A program made the translations under genes and the position numbers. 64,000 nucleotides of DNA from NCBI RefSeq assembly GCF_900635455.1, contig NZ_LR134116.1, positions 1,116,001 to 1,180,000 of the forward strand, given 5' to 3'. This DNA comes from Yersinia intermedia. Lineage in GTDB: Bacteria > Pseudomonadota > Gammaproteobacteria > Enterobacterales > Enterobacteriaceae. The notes under the pieces were generated by a model, which worked only from the letters and a program-made list of their open reading frames with translations, was not told the DNA's origin and did no database searches. Positions within the stretch are counted from its first letter, which is position 1, and the number at the start of each line of letters is the position of its first letter. This document shows positions 43,703 through 54,515 of this stretch, in pieces.

Positions 43703-44447
43703 ATCGACACTGGCAATGAGGGTTAAGCGCCATTTGCGTTATGCCATCTACGGTGTTTTGATGCCATTAATCAGTTTTGAGGGGCAGGCGATGACAGATA
43801 TTAATACAGCTTTTACTGATCCGGCGATAATGCCGATCGCTGATGCGATTGTTCGCGGAGATGTGAAACAGATCCATCAGTTAGCAAATGAAAAGTTGTT
43901 ACAGCAGCAAGGTGATCGGTCAGTAACACTGATGCAGTGGGCTATTCTCAACCAACAGCCAGAAAGTTTAGCCGCGTTGCTGCAAGCACATGCTGATCCT
44001 TTTCAGTCGGGGATGCAGGGTGATACCGCCTGGCATACGGCGGCCAGCGTGCAAGATGCGCATTACATGCAAATTTTACTTGAAGGCAGCATGAAACCTG
44101 ATGTGCGCAATAGTGTGACACTGGCGACGCCTTTGGCCGCTGCTGTTATGGCGGGGCGCGGGGTTCAGGTGATCCTGCTGCTGGTTGCCGGGGTTGATCC
44201 GAATATAGCTGATCGGATGGGGGATACCCCCCTGCATTTAGCGGGTAAAACCAATGCGCCAGACCTGGCATTACGGTTATTAAAAGCCGGAGCTGACCCT
44301 GAATTACGCAACAAGCAGGGGGCAACTTTTCAACAATATTTTGCGATGACGCCTTTGAATATTCAAAGTGCTGAAATGCAGCAAAAACACCAGCAATTGA
44401 ATACCTGGCTGCGCGGGAAGAAACTCGCTGAGGTCTATCAGCAGTAG
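43695..44447 (+). CDS. yplB: Phospholipase accessory protein YplB, ankyrin repeats
   Basis: 250 residues, start overlapping the last 8 bases of yplA. N-terminal hydrophobic segment (LRYAIYGVLMPLISF) suggests export or membrane anchoring; ankyrin repeats follow (GDTAWHTAASVQDAHYMQIL, MGDTPLHLAGKTNAPDLALR). PhlB/YplB partners are thought to neutralise the phospholipase inside the producing cell. The pair is diagnostic for the Yersinia/Serratia type of operon. Confidence 0.78.
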   Translation: MPESTLAMRVKRHLRYAIYGVLMPLISFEGQAMTDINTAFTDPAIMPIADAIVRGDVKQIHQLANEKLLQQQGDRSVTLMQWAILNQQPESLAALLQAHADPFQSGMQGDTAWHTAASVQDAHYMQILLEGSMKPDVRNSVTLATPLAAAVMAGRGVQVILLLVAGVDPNIADRMGDTPLHLAGKTNAPDLALRLLKAGADPELRNKQGATFQQYFAMTPLNIQSAEMQQKHQQLNTWLRGKKLAEVYQQ

Positions 44448-44523
44448 CAGAATATTCGCCGGATAGGCTAAAACGCGACTTGGGTGCGAAACACACTGCG
44501 GTTGTCGCAATAGTGCTGATAAT

Positions 44524-44551
44524 AAAAAAGCCGCTGTTATAAGCGGCTTTT
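44524..44551. terminator. Bidirectional terminator between yplB and srmB
   Basis: AAAAAGCCGCT / AGCGGCTTTTT stem, with A run on one side and T run on the other, serving both convergent genes. Confidence 0.9.
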
Positions 44552-44567
44552 TCGCAAGGATGCTAAA

Positions 44568-45893
44568 TCAATCGGCACTCTTGGTATCTGGTTTTTCCTT
44601 TGGCTTACGCCGCTTACCTACATTTTTGGCATCGCGGTGACGGACCTTAACCTTGACCTTCTCTTTGCTGGCTTCTTTTAGCTCTTTACGCTTTGCTAAA
44701 ACCTTTTTAGAGGGCTTGCCGGTGGTTTTTTCGCTTGGTGCCTTGCTGGTCGGGCGCAATTCATCAATAACCCGTGGCTTCAGCGGCTCGTTAAGATAAC
44801 GGCCAATTTTACCCAGCAATAAATGGTCATGTGCTTCAACTAATGAGATAGCAACACCTTTGCGCCCGGCACGGCCAGTACGGCCAATTCGATGCAGGTA
44901 GACGTCAGACGTCAGCGGCAGATCAAAGTTGAAGACGTGGCTGATATCGTCGATATCCAGGCCGCGTGAAGCTACATCAGTGGCAACCAGAACGTTAACT
45001 CGGCCATCGCCTAAACGAATAACTGCTTCGGTACGCTTAGCTTGAACCATTTCACCTTCAAGGAACCAGGCGTTAATTCCGGCCTCACGTAACCAACTGA
45101 CCAGTTGGTGTACCTTTTCACGGGTGCGCACGAAAATAATGGATTTCTGCACTTCCGGTTGCTTGAGCAGATGCACTAGCAGCGCGGTTTTGTGTTCTAT
45201 ATTGTCTGCACGATAGTACCATTGCTGAATTTTTTTACGTTCGCGACGAGATGGATCGGCTTCCAACTCTACCGGCTCATTCAGGATGCGTTCCGCAAAC
45301 TCACGGATAGCTTCACCTTCAAGGGTGGCGGAGAACAGTAAGGTTTGTTTACGCCAGCGGGTTTCTGCGGCAATGGTTTCAATGTCCTGCGCAAAGCCCA
45401 TATCCAGCATCCGGTCGGCTTCATCCAGAATCAGGGTTTCTACTGCCCGGCAGTCAAAGTTCTCTTCTTTGATGTATTGCAACAAGCGGCCAGTGGTAGC
45501 AACAACAATATCCTGATTTTCACTAAACACTTCCGCGTGGTTCATATAAGCCACACCGCCGGTGATCGTGGCGATATCCAACTGTGTATGCTTGGCCAAT
45601 TCACGGGCTTGATCCGCAACTTGCATAGCTAGTTCACGGGTTGGCGTCAGGATCAGTATTCGTGGTGGGCCAGATTTTTTGCGTGGGAAATCGAGCAAAT
45701 GCTGCAAGGCGGGCAGCAAAAAGGCGGCAGTTTTGCCAGTACCTGTTGGAGCCGAACCCAATACATCGCGCCCATCCATAGCTGGCGGAATAGCCGCAGC
45801 TTGAATGGCTGTAGGGCGCTCATAGCCTTTGTCGCGCAATGCGTCAATCAGGCGTTCATCGAGATCGAGTTCGGAAAAATTGGTTACAGTCAT
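44568..45893 (-). CDS. srmB: ATP-dependent RNA helicase SrmB
   Basis: DEAD-box helicase of 50S ribosome assembly, 441 residues. Walker A APTGTGKT (48-55), LDEADRMLDMGF, SATLEG and HRIGRTGRAGRKG motifs in order, then a very basic C-terminal tail (KVKVRHRDAKNVGKRRKPKE) for RNA binding. Confidence 0.94.
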   Translation of the reverse strand: MTVTNFSELDLDERLIDALRDKGYERPTAIQAAAIPPAMDGRDVLGSAPTGTGKTAAFLLPALQHLLDFPRKKSGPPRILILTPTRELAMQVADQARELAKHTQLDIATITGGVAYMNHAEVFSENQDIVVATTGRLLQYIKEENFDCRAVETLILDEADRMLDMGFAQDIETIAAETRWRKQTLLFSATLEGEAIREFAERILNEPVELEADPSRRERKKIQQWYYRADNIEHKTALLVHLLKQPEVQKSIIFVRTREKVHQLVSWLREAGINAWFLEGEMVQAKRTEAVIRLGDGRVNVLVATDVASRGLDIDDISHVFNFDLPLTSDVYLHRIGRTGRAGRKGVAISLVEAHDHLLLGKIGRYLNEPLKPRVIDELRPTSKAPSEKTTGKPSKKVLAKRKELKEASKEKVKVKVRHRDAKNVGKRRKPKEKPDTKSAD

Positions 45894-46025
45894 GGTCTTC
45901 CTCTACTTGGGGCGCCGATTATAGACGGGTTAGCCGAATTCTTCACCTGTTTAAGCGGTAATGATGTCTTTTCCCTTCAATCATATTGTCCTATGCTACG
46001 CCGGTTATGGATTCTGGTGACTAAT

Positions 46026-46772
46026 GTGGGCGATCAATTGAAAAAAAAACCGGCGTTGCGTGGTGGTGGTTTCACTTTTAAACAATTCTTTGTGGCACAT
46101 GACTGTTGTGCGATGAAAGTCGGTACTGACGGTGTTCTACTTGGGGCTTGGGTGCCGGTAGAAAAAGCCCGTAAAGTGTTGGATATCGGTTGTGGCAGTG
46201 GGCTTATTGCTCTAATGATTGCTCAGCGTTCAACATCTGAGGTATTGATTGATGGCGTTGAACTGGAGCCAGAAGCCGCGCGGCAGGCAAGCAGCAATGC
46301 AGCATTATCTCCCTGGGCTGAGCGGGTTTGTATCTATGAGCAGGATGTGCACCAGTTTGCTGAAAACCACTCTCATCAATACGATCTGATCGTCAGTAAT
46401 CCACCTTATTTCGCTCCGGCGGTCGCTTGCCGGGATGAAGCCCGTGATACTGCGCGTTACACCGGCTCCTTAACGCATGATGCTTTATTAAACTGTGCAG
46501 AGAAGCTTATCACAGAGAACGGTGTGTTTTGTGTGGTTTTACCTCACGACTTGGGAATTGAGCTTTCCCGCCGGGCTGTTCAACAAAATTGGTATGTGCG
46601 CTGCCAGGTAGACATCAGGGATCGCCCTGGTAAGCCGTTAAATCGAATGCTATTGACGTTATCGCGCCAGCCGGGAGAGACAGAATATCAGCATTTGGCT
46701 TTGCGCCAATCTGAGGGGGTCTATTCCGCTGAGTTTTGTCAGTTGATCAGCGAGTTTTATCTCAACTATTAG
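46026..46772 (+). CDS. trmN6: tRNA1(Val) adenine-37 N6-methyltransferase
   Basis: SAM-dependent methylase of tRNA-Val (formerly YfiC). VLDIGCGSGLIALM is the SAM loop, NPPYF the catalytic motif near residue 123. Start chosen at GTG 46026 (GDQLKKKPALRGGGF follows, conserved); GTG 46017 or ATG 45993 would extend it by 3 or 11 residues. Divergent from srmB. Confidence 0.9.
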   Translation: MGDQLKKKPALRGGGFTFKQFFVAHDCCAMKVGTDGVLLGAWVPVEKARKVLDIGCGSGLIALMIAQRSTSEVLIDGVELEPEAARQASSNAALSPWAERVCIYEQDVHQFAENHSHQYDLIVSNPPYFAPAVACRDEARDTARYTGSLTHDALLNCAEKLITENGVFCVVLPHDLGIELSRRAVQQNWYVRCQVDIRDRPGKPLNRMLLTLSRQPGETEYQHLALRQSEGVYSAEFCQLISEFYLNY

Positions 46773-46811
46773 TTGTAGTGATAAATGATTGTAGTGATAA
46801 ATCAAGATAAG

Positions 46812-46838
46812 CAGGGCGCGATATTGAACCGCGCCCTG
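46812..46838. terminator. Terminator between trmN6 and nadB
   Basis: CAGGGCGCG / CGCGCCCTG perfect 9-base stem in the gap between convergent genes. Confidence 0.8.
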
Positions 46839-46846
46839 AAACGCTA

Positions 46847-48448
46847 CTATGGGTGGAGAATGGTAGGTTGTGGGTTCTCTATTTGATCAGGATAATCAAG
46901 CGTATAATGCAAACCACGGCTCTCTTTACGCGCCATGGCACAGCGCACGATTAACTCGGCTACTTGCACCAGATTACGTAATTCCAGCAAATTATTGGAG
47001 ATACGGAAATTGGCATAATACTCATCAATCTCCTGCTGTAATGTATTAATCCGACGTAAAGCGCGTTCTAAGCGTTTAGTGGTGCGTACAATACCGACGT
47101 AATCCCACATGAATAAACGCAGTTCATGCCAGTTATGCTGAATGACGACACGCTCATCAGAGTTATCAACACGGCTTTCATCCCAATCAGGCAAATGTTT
47201 CGCCAATTTGGCATGTGGTAAGCGCATAAGAATATCCTCAGCAGCAGACCAGCCATACACCAGACACTCAAGTAGAGAGTTAGAAGCCATACGGTTAGCG
47301 CCATGCAAGCCGGTATAGCTGACTTCGCCAATCGCATATAAACCATCGAGGTCAGTACGCCCATGTTGGTCTACCATTACACCGCCACAGGTATAGTGGG
47401 CGGCAGGCACGATAGGGATGGCTTCTTTAGTCAGATCGATACCCAGCGACAACAGCTTTTCATAGATCATTGGGAAGTGCTGCATCACGAAATCAGTCGG
47501 TTTATGGCTAATATCCAGATACATGCAATCAGCACCGAGGCGCTTCATTTCATGGTCAATCGCGCGGGCGACAATATCACGCGGGGCCAGTTCACCACGC
47601 GGGTCGAAATCAAGCATAAAGCGGCTGCCATCAGGGCGCTTAAGGTAAGCACCTTCACCACGTAATGCTTCGGTCAGCAAAAAATTACGCGCTTGCGGGT
47701 GGAATAGGCAGGTAGGATGAAATTGGTTAAATTCTAAGTTAGCAACACGGCATCCGGCACGCCATGCCATGGCGATACCATCGCCAGAGGAGATATCTGG
47801 GTTGGTGGTATATTGGTAAACTTTGGCGGCACCACCGGTAGCTAAAACGACGGCTTTAGCCCGAAAAGTTTCAACTTTCTCAAGCTCACGGTTCCAGATA
47901 TAAGCGCCGACCACACGTTTAGTGCCTGTCAGACCAATTTTGTTGGACGTGATAAGATCGACAGCATTGCAGCGTTCTTTCACTAAAATATTAGGGTGGG
48001 TCCTTGCTTTACCTACCAGTGTGGTTTCTACTTCTTTACCTGTAGCATCAGCAGTATGCAGTATACGGCGATGGCTATGGCCGCCTTCACGGGTAAGGTG
48101 ATAACGTTCTACGCCGCTGGCATTGGTTTCGGTATCGAACAGAACGCCTTGATCAATAAGCCATTGCACGCAAGAACGGGCGTTACTGGCAATAAACTCT
48201 ACGGCGTCTTTGTCACAAAGCCCGGCCCCAGCAATCAGGGTGTCATCGACATGTGAACTAATGCTGTCAGTTTCATCAAAAACGGCAGCAATGCCCCCCT
48301 GAGCATAAAACGTGGCCCCTTCATTAAGTGGCCCTTTGCTCAGAACAGTTACTTTACAATGTGGCGCCAGGCGTAAAGCCAATGACAAACCGGCGGCGCC
48401 ACTCCCGATGATCAATACATCGCTAACGTGTTCAGATGATGATTGCAT
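46847..48448 (-). CDS. nadB: L-aspartate oxidase
   Basis: First enzyme of de novo NAD synthesis, FAD-dependent. 533 residues. Dinucleotide motif [16 protein letters not shown] at the start, active-site region [14 protein letters not shown], and [15 protein letters not shown] with the catalytic His/Arg. Start at 48448 ([11 protein letters not shown]) matches the family; an ATG at 48484 would add 12 residues. Divergent from rpoE. Confidence 0.94.
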   Translation of the reverse strand: MQSSSEHVSDVLIIGSGAAGLSLALRLAPHCKVTVLSKGPLNEGATFYAQGGIAAVFDETDSISSHVDDTLIAGAGLCDKDAVEFIASNARSCVQWLIDQGVLFDTETNASGVERYHLTREGGHSHRRILHTADATGKEVETTLVGKARTHPNILVKERCNAVDLITSNKIGLTGTKRVVGAYIWNRELEKVETFRAKAVVLATGGAAKVYQYTTNPDISSGDGIAMAWRAGCRVANLEFNQFHPTCLFHPQARNFLLTEALRGEGAYLKRPDGSRFMLDFDPRGELAPRDIVARAIDHEMKRLGADCMYLDISHKPTDFVMQHFPMIYEKLLSLGIDLTKEAIPIVPAAHYTCGGVMVDQHGRTDLDGLYAIGEVSYTGLHGANRMASNSLLECLVYGWSAAEDILMRLPHAKLAKHLPDWDESRVDNSDERVVIQHNWHELRLFMWDYVGIVRTTKRLERALRRINTLQQEIDEYYANFRISNNLLELRNLVQVAELIVRCAMARKESRGLHYTLDYPDQIENPQPTILHP

Positions 48449-48560
48449 ATCGTATGATGTGTGCAGAAGAAGAGTGAAATTCATGTTAGCCTATCTGCCA
48501 GAGCAAAAGCTATGGCTATAAGATGTCTAAAGAATATTCAGACAAATAATCTGGCAACAT

Positions 48561-48588
48561 GGAACTTTGCAATTTTTATAAACTCCAA
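48561..48588 (+). promoter_or_regulatory. Sigma-E autoregulated promoter of rpoE
   Basis: GGAACTT (48561-48567), 16-base spacer, TCCAA (48584-48588): the extracytoplasmic sigma-E consensus, 85 bp before rpoE, as in E. coli. Confidence 0.85.
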
Positions 48589-48672
48589 GCGTGTGCTTGC
48601 TCAGGAAAATAAAGATATGGCTGGCAGTACTACTTTTAGCGTGGGGATAGATTTCGGGAGAGTTCACCTCGG

Positions 48673-49248
48673 ATGAGCGAGCAGTTAACGGATCAAATGC
48701 TGGTTGAACGGGTCCAGAAAGGTGATCAGCAATCGTTCAATTTACTGGTAATTCGATACCAGCATAAGGTTGCGAGCCTCGTATCCCGCTATGTGCCTCA
48801 GGGCGATGTCCCTGATGTAGTTCAGGAATCTTTTATTAAAGCTTATCGTGCGCTGGAGTCTTTCCGTGGCGATAGTGCTTTCTATACATGGCTTTACCGT
48901 ATTGCTGTGAATACAGCAAAAAATTACTTAGTTGCTCAGGGGCGGCGTCCGCCATCCAGTGATGTAGATGCAAATGATGCTGAAAATTACGAAAATGCAG
49001 GTGCATTGAAAGAAATATCGAACCCTGAGAACTTAATGTTGTCTGAAGAATTGAGGCAGATAGTTTTTAAAACCATAGAGTCACTTCCTGAGGATCTGCG
49101 GATGGCGATTACACTCAGGGAGTTAGATGGTCTAAGCTATGAAGAGATAGCTGTGATTATGGACTGTCCGGTCGGTACTGTTCGTTCCCGTATCTTCCGC
49201 GCCAGAGAGGCTATCGATAACAAAGTTCAGCCGCTAATTCAGCGATAA
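48673..49248 (+). CDS. rpoE: RNA polymerase sigma-E factor
   Basis: 191-residue ECF sigma factor for envelope stress. Region 2 (FIKAYRALESFRGDSAFYTW) binds -10; region 4 (LRELDGLSYEEIAVIMDCPV) is the HTH for -35. First gene of rpoE-rseA-rseB-rseC. Confidence 0.97.
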   Translation: MSEQLTDQMLVERVQKGDQQSFNLLVIRYQHKVASLVSRYVPQGDVPDVVQESFIKAYRALESFRGDSAFYTWLYRIAVNTAKNYLVAQGRRPPSSDVDANDAENYENAGALKEISNPENLMLSEELRQIVFKTIESLPEDLRMAITLRELDGLSYEEIAVIMDCPVGTVRSRIFRAREAIDNKVQPLIQR

Positions 49249-49272
49249 GCGGACACATAAAGGGTATTTGGC

Positions 49273-49929
49273 ATGCAGAATGAAAAGCTTTCCGCTCTGA
49301 TGGACGGAGAAACTCTCGATAGTGAGCTGCTTGGTTCTTTATCAAGAGATAAAGCATTGCAGCAAAGCTGGCAGAGCTATCATTTAATCCGTGATACCCT
49401 GCGGGGGGATGTTGGTGAAGTCTTGCATCTGGATATCGCCAGCCGCGTCGCAGAGGCACTCAAAAACGAGCCAGCTCGCTTTGTACCTATTGCTGTGCCC
49501 GAATCTCAGCCACAACCTCATGTCTGGCAGAAAATGCCTTTCTGGCAAAAAATCCGCCCATGGGCAAGTCAGATTACTCAGGTTGGTGTCGCCGCGTGTG
49601 TTTCTTTAGCGGTAATTGTTGGTGTCCAACAATATAACCAACCTGAAACCGGTAATTTGCAATCAGAATCACCTGCATTTAATACCTTACCGATGATGGG
49701 CAAAGCCTCACCAGTAAGTTTTGGTGTGCCTGCTGATGGTTCTTTCGGAACGTCTCAACAACATCAGGTTCAGGAGCAACGTCGGCGCGTCAATATGATG
49801 ACTCAATTGCAAGATTTTGAGTTGCAACGTCGCTTGCCACAAACGGATGTGTTGCAGCAGCCTTCAACATCAACGCAAGCCGCTATTCAGGTCCCTGGAA
49901 CTCAGTCCTTAGGAATGCAGCAGCAGTAA
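49273..49929 (+). CDS. rseA: Anti-sigma-E factor RseA
   Basis: 218 residues. Cytoplasmic sigma-E-binding start (LSALMDGETLDSELLG), one transmembrane helix near 100-118 (ITQVGVAACVSLAVIVGVQQ), periplasmic Gln-rich tail. Cleaved by DegS and RseP on outer-membrane stress. Ends overlapping the rseB start. Confidence 0.95.
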   Translation: MQNEKLSALMDGETLDSELLGSLSRDKALQQSWQSYHLIRDTLRGDVGEVLHLDIASRVAEALKNEPARFVPIAVPESQPQPHVWQKMPFWQKIRPWASQITQVGVAACVSLAVIVGVQQYNQPETGNLQSESPAFNTLPMMGKASPVSFGVPADGSFGTSQQHQVQEQRRRVNMMTQLQDFELQRRLPQTDVLQQPSTSTQAAIQVPGTQSLGMQQQ

Positions 49930-50885
49930 TGAAGCAACTTTGGTTTTCCGTCTGTTTAATGGCGGGCAGCCTGCTCATGCCAACAATTGCTTCGGCGGAA
50001 ACGACGCCGATAGCAATGTTGCAGGATATGAGCAGTGCCAGCCAGTCGCTCAACTATGAGCTATCCTATATTAATGTTAACAAGCAAGGGATTGATTCCC
50101 TCCGCTACCGGCATGCCATTCTAGATAAAAAAACATTTGCGCAATTACTGCGTATGGATGGCCCGCGTACTGAGATTTTACAGCGCGGTAATGAAATAAG
50201 TTATTTCGAACCCGGTTTCGACGCTTTCACATTGTCTGGTGAGCATATAGTTGATGCATTGCCATCTATTGTATTCCCCGATTTTGAAAAATTGTCAAAA
50301 TACTATAACTATATTGCACTTGGTCGTGCCCGCATTGCAGACCGACCATCTCAGGTTATTCGGGTGGTAGCTCGTGATAGCACGCGATACAGCTATATTA
50401 TTTGGATGGATGAAACGAGCAAACTCCCGATGCGGGTAGATCTGTTAGATCGTGATGGTGAAACACTCGAGCAGTTTCGTGTGATTTCTTTTGCCATCGG
50501 TGAACCTATCAAGGATATTCTGCAAGACATGGTTAAACTCTCGTTACCGCCACTGCTGGCGTTACCGGCTAAAACTAAGGTCGACTTTACCTGGGTTCCT
50601 CGTTGGTTACCGGACGGTGTTAGCGAAGTTTCACGTAGCCGCCGTACATTACCAAATATGGATGCACCAACCGAATCACGGTTATATTCTGATGGCTTAT
50701 TCAGTTTTTCAGTAAATATAAACCCAGCGGGTAAAGATGCGCCTTCAGAGCAATCTTTGCGTCAGGGGCGGAGAACTGTGCATACTGAAGCGCGTAATAA
50801 TATTGAAATCACCATAGTGGGTGAACTGCCGCCTTCAACCGCGAAACGTATTGCTGATAGTATCGTTTTGGAATCAGCTAAATGA
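49929..50885 (+). CDS. rseB: Sigma-E regulatory protein RseB
   Basis: 318-residue periplasmic protein with a cleavable signal (LMAGSLLMPTIASAE). Shields RseA from DegS and senses lipopolysaccharide. LolA-like N-domain, smaller C-domain. One-base overlap with rseA. Confidence 0.95.
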   Translation: MKQLWFSVCLMAGSLLMPTIASAETTPIAMLQDMSSASQSLNYELSYINVNKQGIDSLRYRHAILDKKTFAQLLRMDGPRTEILQRGNEISYFEPGFDAFTLSGEHIVDALPSIVFPDFEKLSKYYNYIALGRARIADRPSQVIRVVARDSTRYSYIIWMDETSKLPMRVDLLDRDGETLEQFRVISFAIGEPIKDILQDMVKLSLPPLLALPAKTKVDFTWVPRWLPDGVSEVSRSRRTLPNMDAPTESRLYSDGLFSFSVNINPAGKDAPSEQSLRQGRRTVHTEARNNIEITIVGELPPSTAKRIADSIVLESAK

Positions 50886-51337
50886 TGAAAGAATGGGCTA
50901 CGGTTATCTCGTGGCAAGATGGTGTAGCACTGCTGCGTTGTGAACCACAGTCTGGCTGTGGGAGCTGTAATGCGCGTACTGGATGCGGTAGTCATTTATT
51001 AAATGAGCTGGGGCCGGAATCGGAACACCAATTGCAAATAGCCATCTCGCAACCGCTTGAGCCAGGCCAAAAGGTTGAAGTTGGCATTAGCGAAGGCAGC
51101 TTATTACGTTCTGCTTCTCTGGTTTATTTAACGCCTTTAGCCGGATTAATCGCGGGTGGTGGTTTGTTCCAAACTTTATTTATCACCGATGCTTTTACTG
51201 CTCTTGGTGCTATTTTGGGGGCGGGGCTTGGTTTCTTGCTAGCCAGAACATTAGCCAGCAGAATTGAAGGGCAGAGTGATTATCAACCGACTATTTTGCA
51301 GATCGGTTTACCACCAACAGCGATACGTATTCAGTAA
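50882..51337 (+). CDS. rseC: RseC family protein
   Basis: 151 residues: N-terminal Cys cluster (C-x4-C-x2-C-x5-C, RCEPQSGCGSCNARTGCGS) suited to an iron-sulphur site, then two membrane helices (LVYLTPLAGLIAGGGLF, ALGAILGAGLGFLLA). Linked to SoxR reduction. Two adjacent ATGs (50882, 50885) overlap the rseB stop. Confidence 0.93.
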   Translation: MMKEWATVISWQDGVALLRCEPQSGCGSCNARTGCGSHLLNELGPESEHQLQIAISQPLEPGQKVEVGISEGSLLRSASLVYLTPLAGLIAGGGLFQTLFITDAFTALGAILGAGLGFLLARTLASRIEGQSDYQPTILQIGLPPTAIRIQ

Positions 51338-51354
51338 GAGTAATTATCCCTTTC

Positions 51355-52206
51355 CTATTCCCCATGATAGGCTGGAATACGGTTTTGTATCATGTGCTCA
51401 ACTAAAGCAATAAAAAGGTCGGCACTGACCAGCGCTGAGTAATCTACTGAGAAAAGCATGTTACCTTTGGCATCGAATAATCGGATTTTATCATGATGTT
51501 TCTCACGTAACGTCTCGATACGCAGAATATCTTCAATGCTGATAATACCCTCCGTTGTAATTAATGAGTGTGCGCTAAGGGACAGTGGCGTGGTGTCCAT
51601 CGGAACATTTTTTATCATGATGATATTTAAAAGACCATTGTATATGAGTGATTTTAGCCAGTTATCATTTTTTTTAATTACATCAAATACAATCGTATTT
51701 CCTCTTGATAACATATTCAAACTGATTATCCCGACATGCATGACTTGCTGATGGATTATTGTATTTATCAGAGGATAAGCATTGGTTATATTATTGATTA
51801 TAATATTCCATGGTTGGAGTTTTGAAGTGCGAAATGCCATGGTGTTTATTTTACCATTAGGGTTTATTCCGCTATGGTATTTATGAATGTATTGTATTTT
51901 ACTAAACGTAATAAAATAGACATTTCCATTATGATGATTGAAAACTCGGACACCTTTCTCATAAAGGAAGTAGGTAAACATTGGATTACTGTATAAGCGT
52001 AAATACAGGAAGGTACTCAGCGAAATAGCTGCAATAGTGACACATAAGATTGAAAGAACCGACGGGGTTGAAAAAACAGATGTTGTCACTGATAGCGTAA
52101 TTATTACAAAACTAAATACCAATATAAATATTATTGCGGCAATTGTTGCTAGGGAGTTTTTTTTTCTAAACTCATGGCGGCTCAGTATTTTTCCTTCGTC
52201 AATCAT
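51355..52206 (-). CDS. Hypothetical two-helix membrane protein between rseC and lepA
   Basis: About 283 residues. Two adjoining hydrophobic helices near the N-terminus (IAAIIFILVFSFVIITLSV, VLSILCVTIAAISLSTFLYL), then a mixed domain with FYLYEKGVRVFNHHNG-type strands and repeated Ile/Asn runs. Start at 52206 has GGAG; ATGs at 52218 and 52242 are alternatives. Opposite strand to its neighbours and more AT-rich, so possibly an insertion in an otherwise conserved rseC-lepA junction. PH-like YcxB proteins are a loose resemblance only. Confidence 0.6.
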   Translation of the reverse strand: MIDEGKILSRHEFRKKNSLATIAAIIFILVFSFVIITLSVTTSVFSTPSVLSILCVTIAAISLSTFLYLRLYSNPMFTYFLYEKGVRVFNHHNGNVYFITFSKIQYIHKYHSGINPNGKINTMAFRTSKLQPWNIIINNITNAYPLINTIIHQQVMHVGIISLNMLSRGNTIVFDVIKKNDNWLKSLIYNGLLNIIMIKNVPMDTTPLSLSAHSLITTEGIISIEDILRIETLREKHHDKIRLFDAKGNMLFSVDYSALVSADLFIALVEHMIQNRIPAYHGE

Positions 52207-52242
52207 AATATTCTCCATATGTCCGCCAAGAGAATATTTCAC

Positions 52243-52706
52243 TTGGTGTTATAAAGTCACATTACTACTCTAGATTATTACCCAACCGGGTAAATGAGCA
52301 TTTTCCGAAAATGAATGAATAATCAGTTTGGCAAAATAGAAATATATCAACCGACTAAGTTAGGGCGTTATTGTATCTATATCACTGATTGTTATCAGTA
52401 AAATATTGGGTTTCAGCAAGGGCTATAAGCTATAGCCATAATATAATTATAGGTATTAAGCTGTTTTTACCGGGATATCAGCCAGGAGTAGCGCTAAGCG
52501 TGTGTGCTATCAATCACTATGTGAGGTAAAGCGCTGATACATTTTAACAGGGCAAATCAGCTAACAAGCTAAGTGTGATGCCTTTCACGAGGCAGACTTA
52601 CAGTGTAAGATGCGTGCATATTTATGTGGGTAGTTTTGGGTTTGAGTCCATCGCTGTGTCCACCAATAATCAATTAAAGACAACGACTAGAGAAAAATTC
52701 ATATAA
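52243..52706. other. Long non-coding leader before lepA
   Basis: 464 bases without a gene. A GGCTATA/TATAGCC dyad lies near 52423-52439. No clear promoter could be fixed. Confidence 0.4.
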
Positions 52707-54506
52707 ATGAAGCACATAAGAAACTTTTCTATTATTGCCCATATTGACCACGGTAAATCGACACTGTCGGACCGTATTATTCAGATTTGTGGCGGATTAG
52801 CTGAGCGTGAAATGGCCGCTCAAGTGCTGGATTCTATGGATCTGGAGCGTGAGCGTGGTATTACCATCAAGGCACAGAGTGTGACCCTTGATTACCATGC
52901 TAAAGATGGTCAAACCTATCAGCTCAACTTTATCGATACTCCTGGCCATGTTGACTTCTCCTATGAAGTTTCCCGCTCTTTGGCGGCTTGCGAAGGGGCA
53001 TTGCTGGTTGTGGATGCAGGGCAAGGTGTTGAAGCGCAGACGCTGGCTAACTGCTATACCGCGATGGAAATGAATCTGGAAGTGGTGCCGGTTTTGAATA
53101 AAATCGACCTGCCTGCAGCCGATCCTGAGCGCGTTGCTGAAGAGATTGAAGATATCGTAGGCATTGATGCCACCGATGCGGTGCGTTGTTCAGCGAAAAC
53201 CGGCGTAGGCGTGCCTGATATCCTTGAGCGTTTGGTGCGTGATATTCCGCCGCCACAGGGTGATCCTGATGGCCCATTGCAAGCGCTAATTATCGATTCC
53301 TGGTTTGATAATTATCTGGGTGTTGTATCGTTAATTCGTATTAAAAATGGCTCATTGCGTAAAGGCGATAAGGTCAAAGTAATGAGTACCGGGCAGAGTT
53401 ATAATGCTGAACGCCTCGGTATTTTTACACCAAAACGTATAGATCGCGATGTGCTGAACTGCGGTGAGGTTGGCTGGTTGGTGTGTGCGATAAAAGACAT
53501 TTTAGGCGCACCGGTCGGCGATACATTGACTCTGACCCGTAACCCGGCAGAGAAGTCATTACCTGGCTTTAAGAAAGTAAAACCACAGGTTTATGCAGGT
53601 CTGTTCCCTATTAGTTCAGACGATTATGAAGCTTTCCGTGATGCGCTGGGCAAGTTGAGTCTTAATGACGCCTCTTTGTTCTACGAACCAGAAAGCTCTA
53701 CTGCATTGGGCTTTGGTTTCCGCTGTGGCTTCCTCGGCTTACTGCACATGGAGATCATTCAGGAGCGTCTGGAGCGTGAATACGATCTGGAGTTGATCAC
53801 CACTGCACCGACGGTCGTATATGAAGTAATCACCACCAGTCAGGAAACCGTTTACGTTGATAGCCCATCCAAGCTGCCTGCGTTGAACAACATCGAAGAG
53901 CTGCGTGAGCCGATTGCTGAGTGTCATATGCTGTTGCCACAGGAATACCTGGGTAACGTCATCACTTTGTGTATTGAAAAACGCGGTATGCAGACCAACA
54001 TGGTTTACCACGGTAACCAAGTGGCACTGACGTATGAAATCCCGATGGCTGAAGTGGTTCTCGATTTCTTCGATCGCCTGAAGTCAACATCCCGTGGCTA
54101 CGCCTCGCTGGATTACAATTTCAAACGTTTCCAAACCTCTGACATGGTGCGTGTTGATGTGTTAATCAACAACGAACGTGTTGACGCGCTGGCGCTTATT
54201 ACCCATCGTGATAATGCGCAATACCGTGGCCGTGATCTGGTTGAGAAAATGAAAGAACTGATCCCGCGCCAGCAATTTGATATTGCTATTCAGGCTGCTA
54301 TCGGCAACCACATTATTGCTCGTTCTACTGTGAAACAGTTACGTAAAAACGTACTGGCGAAATGTTATGGCGGTGATGTTAGCCGTAAGAAGAAACTTTT
54401 GCAGAAACAGAAAGACGGTAAGAAACGTATGAAGCAGGTCGGTAACGTTGAATTACCGCAAGAGGCTTTCCTGGCTATTCTGCACGTCGGAAAAGACAGC
54501 AAATAA
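52707..54506 (+). CDS. lepA: Elongation factor 4 (LepA)
   Basis: 599-residue translational GTPase that acts in initiation and ribosome back-translocation. G1 [10 protein letters not shown]3 DTPGHVDF, G4 NKID, and the LepA-specific C-terminal domain ending [15 protein letters not shown]. Typical length. Followed by lepB. Confidence 0.97.
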   Translation: MKHIRNFSIIAHIDHGKSTLSDRIIQICGGLAEREMAAQVLDSMDLERERGITIKAQSVTLDYHAKDGQTYQLNFIDTPGHVDFSYEVSRSLAACEGALLVVDAGQGVEAQTLANCYTAMEMNLEVVPVLNKIDLPAADPERVAEEIEDIVGIDATDAVRCSAKTGVGVPDILERLVRDIPPPQGDPDGPLQALIIDSWFDNYLGVVSLIRIKNGSLRKGDKVKVMSTGQSYNAERLGIFTPKRIDRDVLNCGEVGWLVCAIKDILGAPVGDTLTLTRNPAEKSLPGFKKVKPQVYAGLFPISSDDYEAFRDALGKLSLNDASLFYEPESSTALGFGFRCGFLGLLHMEIIQERLEREYDLELITTAPTVVYEVITTSQETVYVDSPSKLPALNNIEELREPIAECHMLLPQEYLGNVITLCIEKRGMQTNMVYHGNQVALTYEIPMAEVVLDFFDRLKSTSRGYASLDYNFKRFQTSDMVRVDVLINNERVDALALITHRDNAQYRGRDLVEKMKELIPRQQFDIAIQAAIGNHIIARSTVKQLRKNVLAKCYGGDVSRKKKLLQKQKDGKKRMKQVGNVELPQEAFLAILHVGKDSK

Positions 54507-54515
54507 GGAGTTTTG

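Noticed and set aside
45699..46025. N-terminal extension of the TrmN6 gene
   Set aside because: Lies over the srmB 5' end on the other strand; family similarity starts at GDQLKKKPALRGGG.
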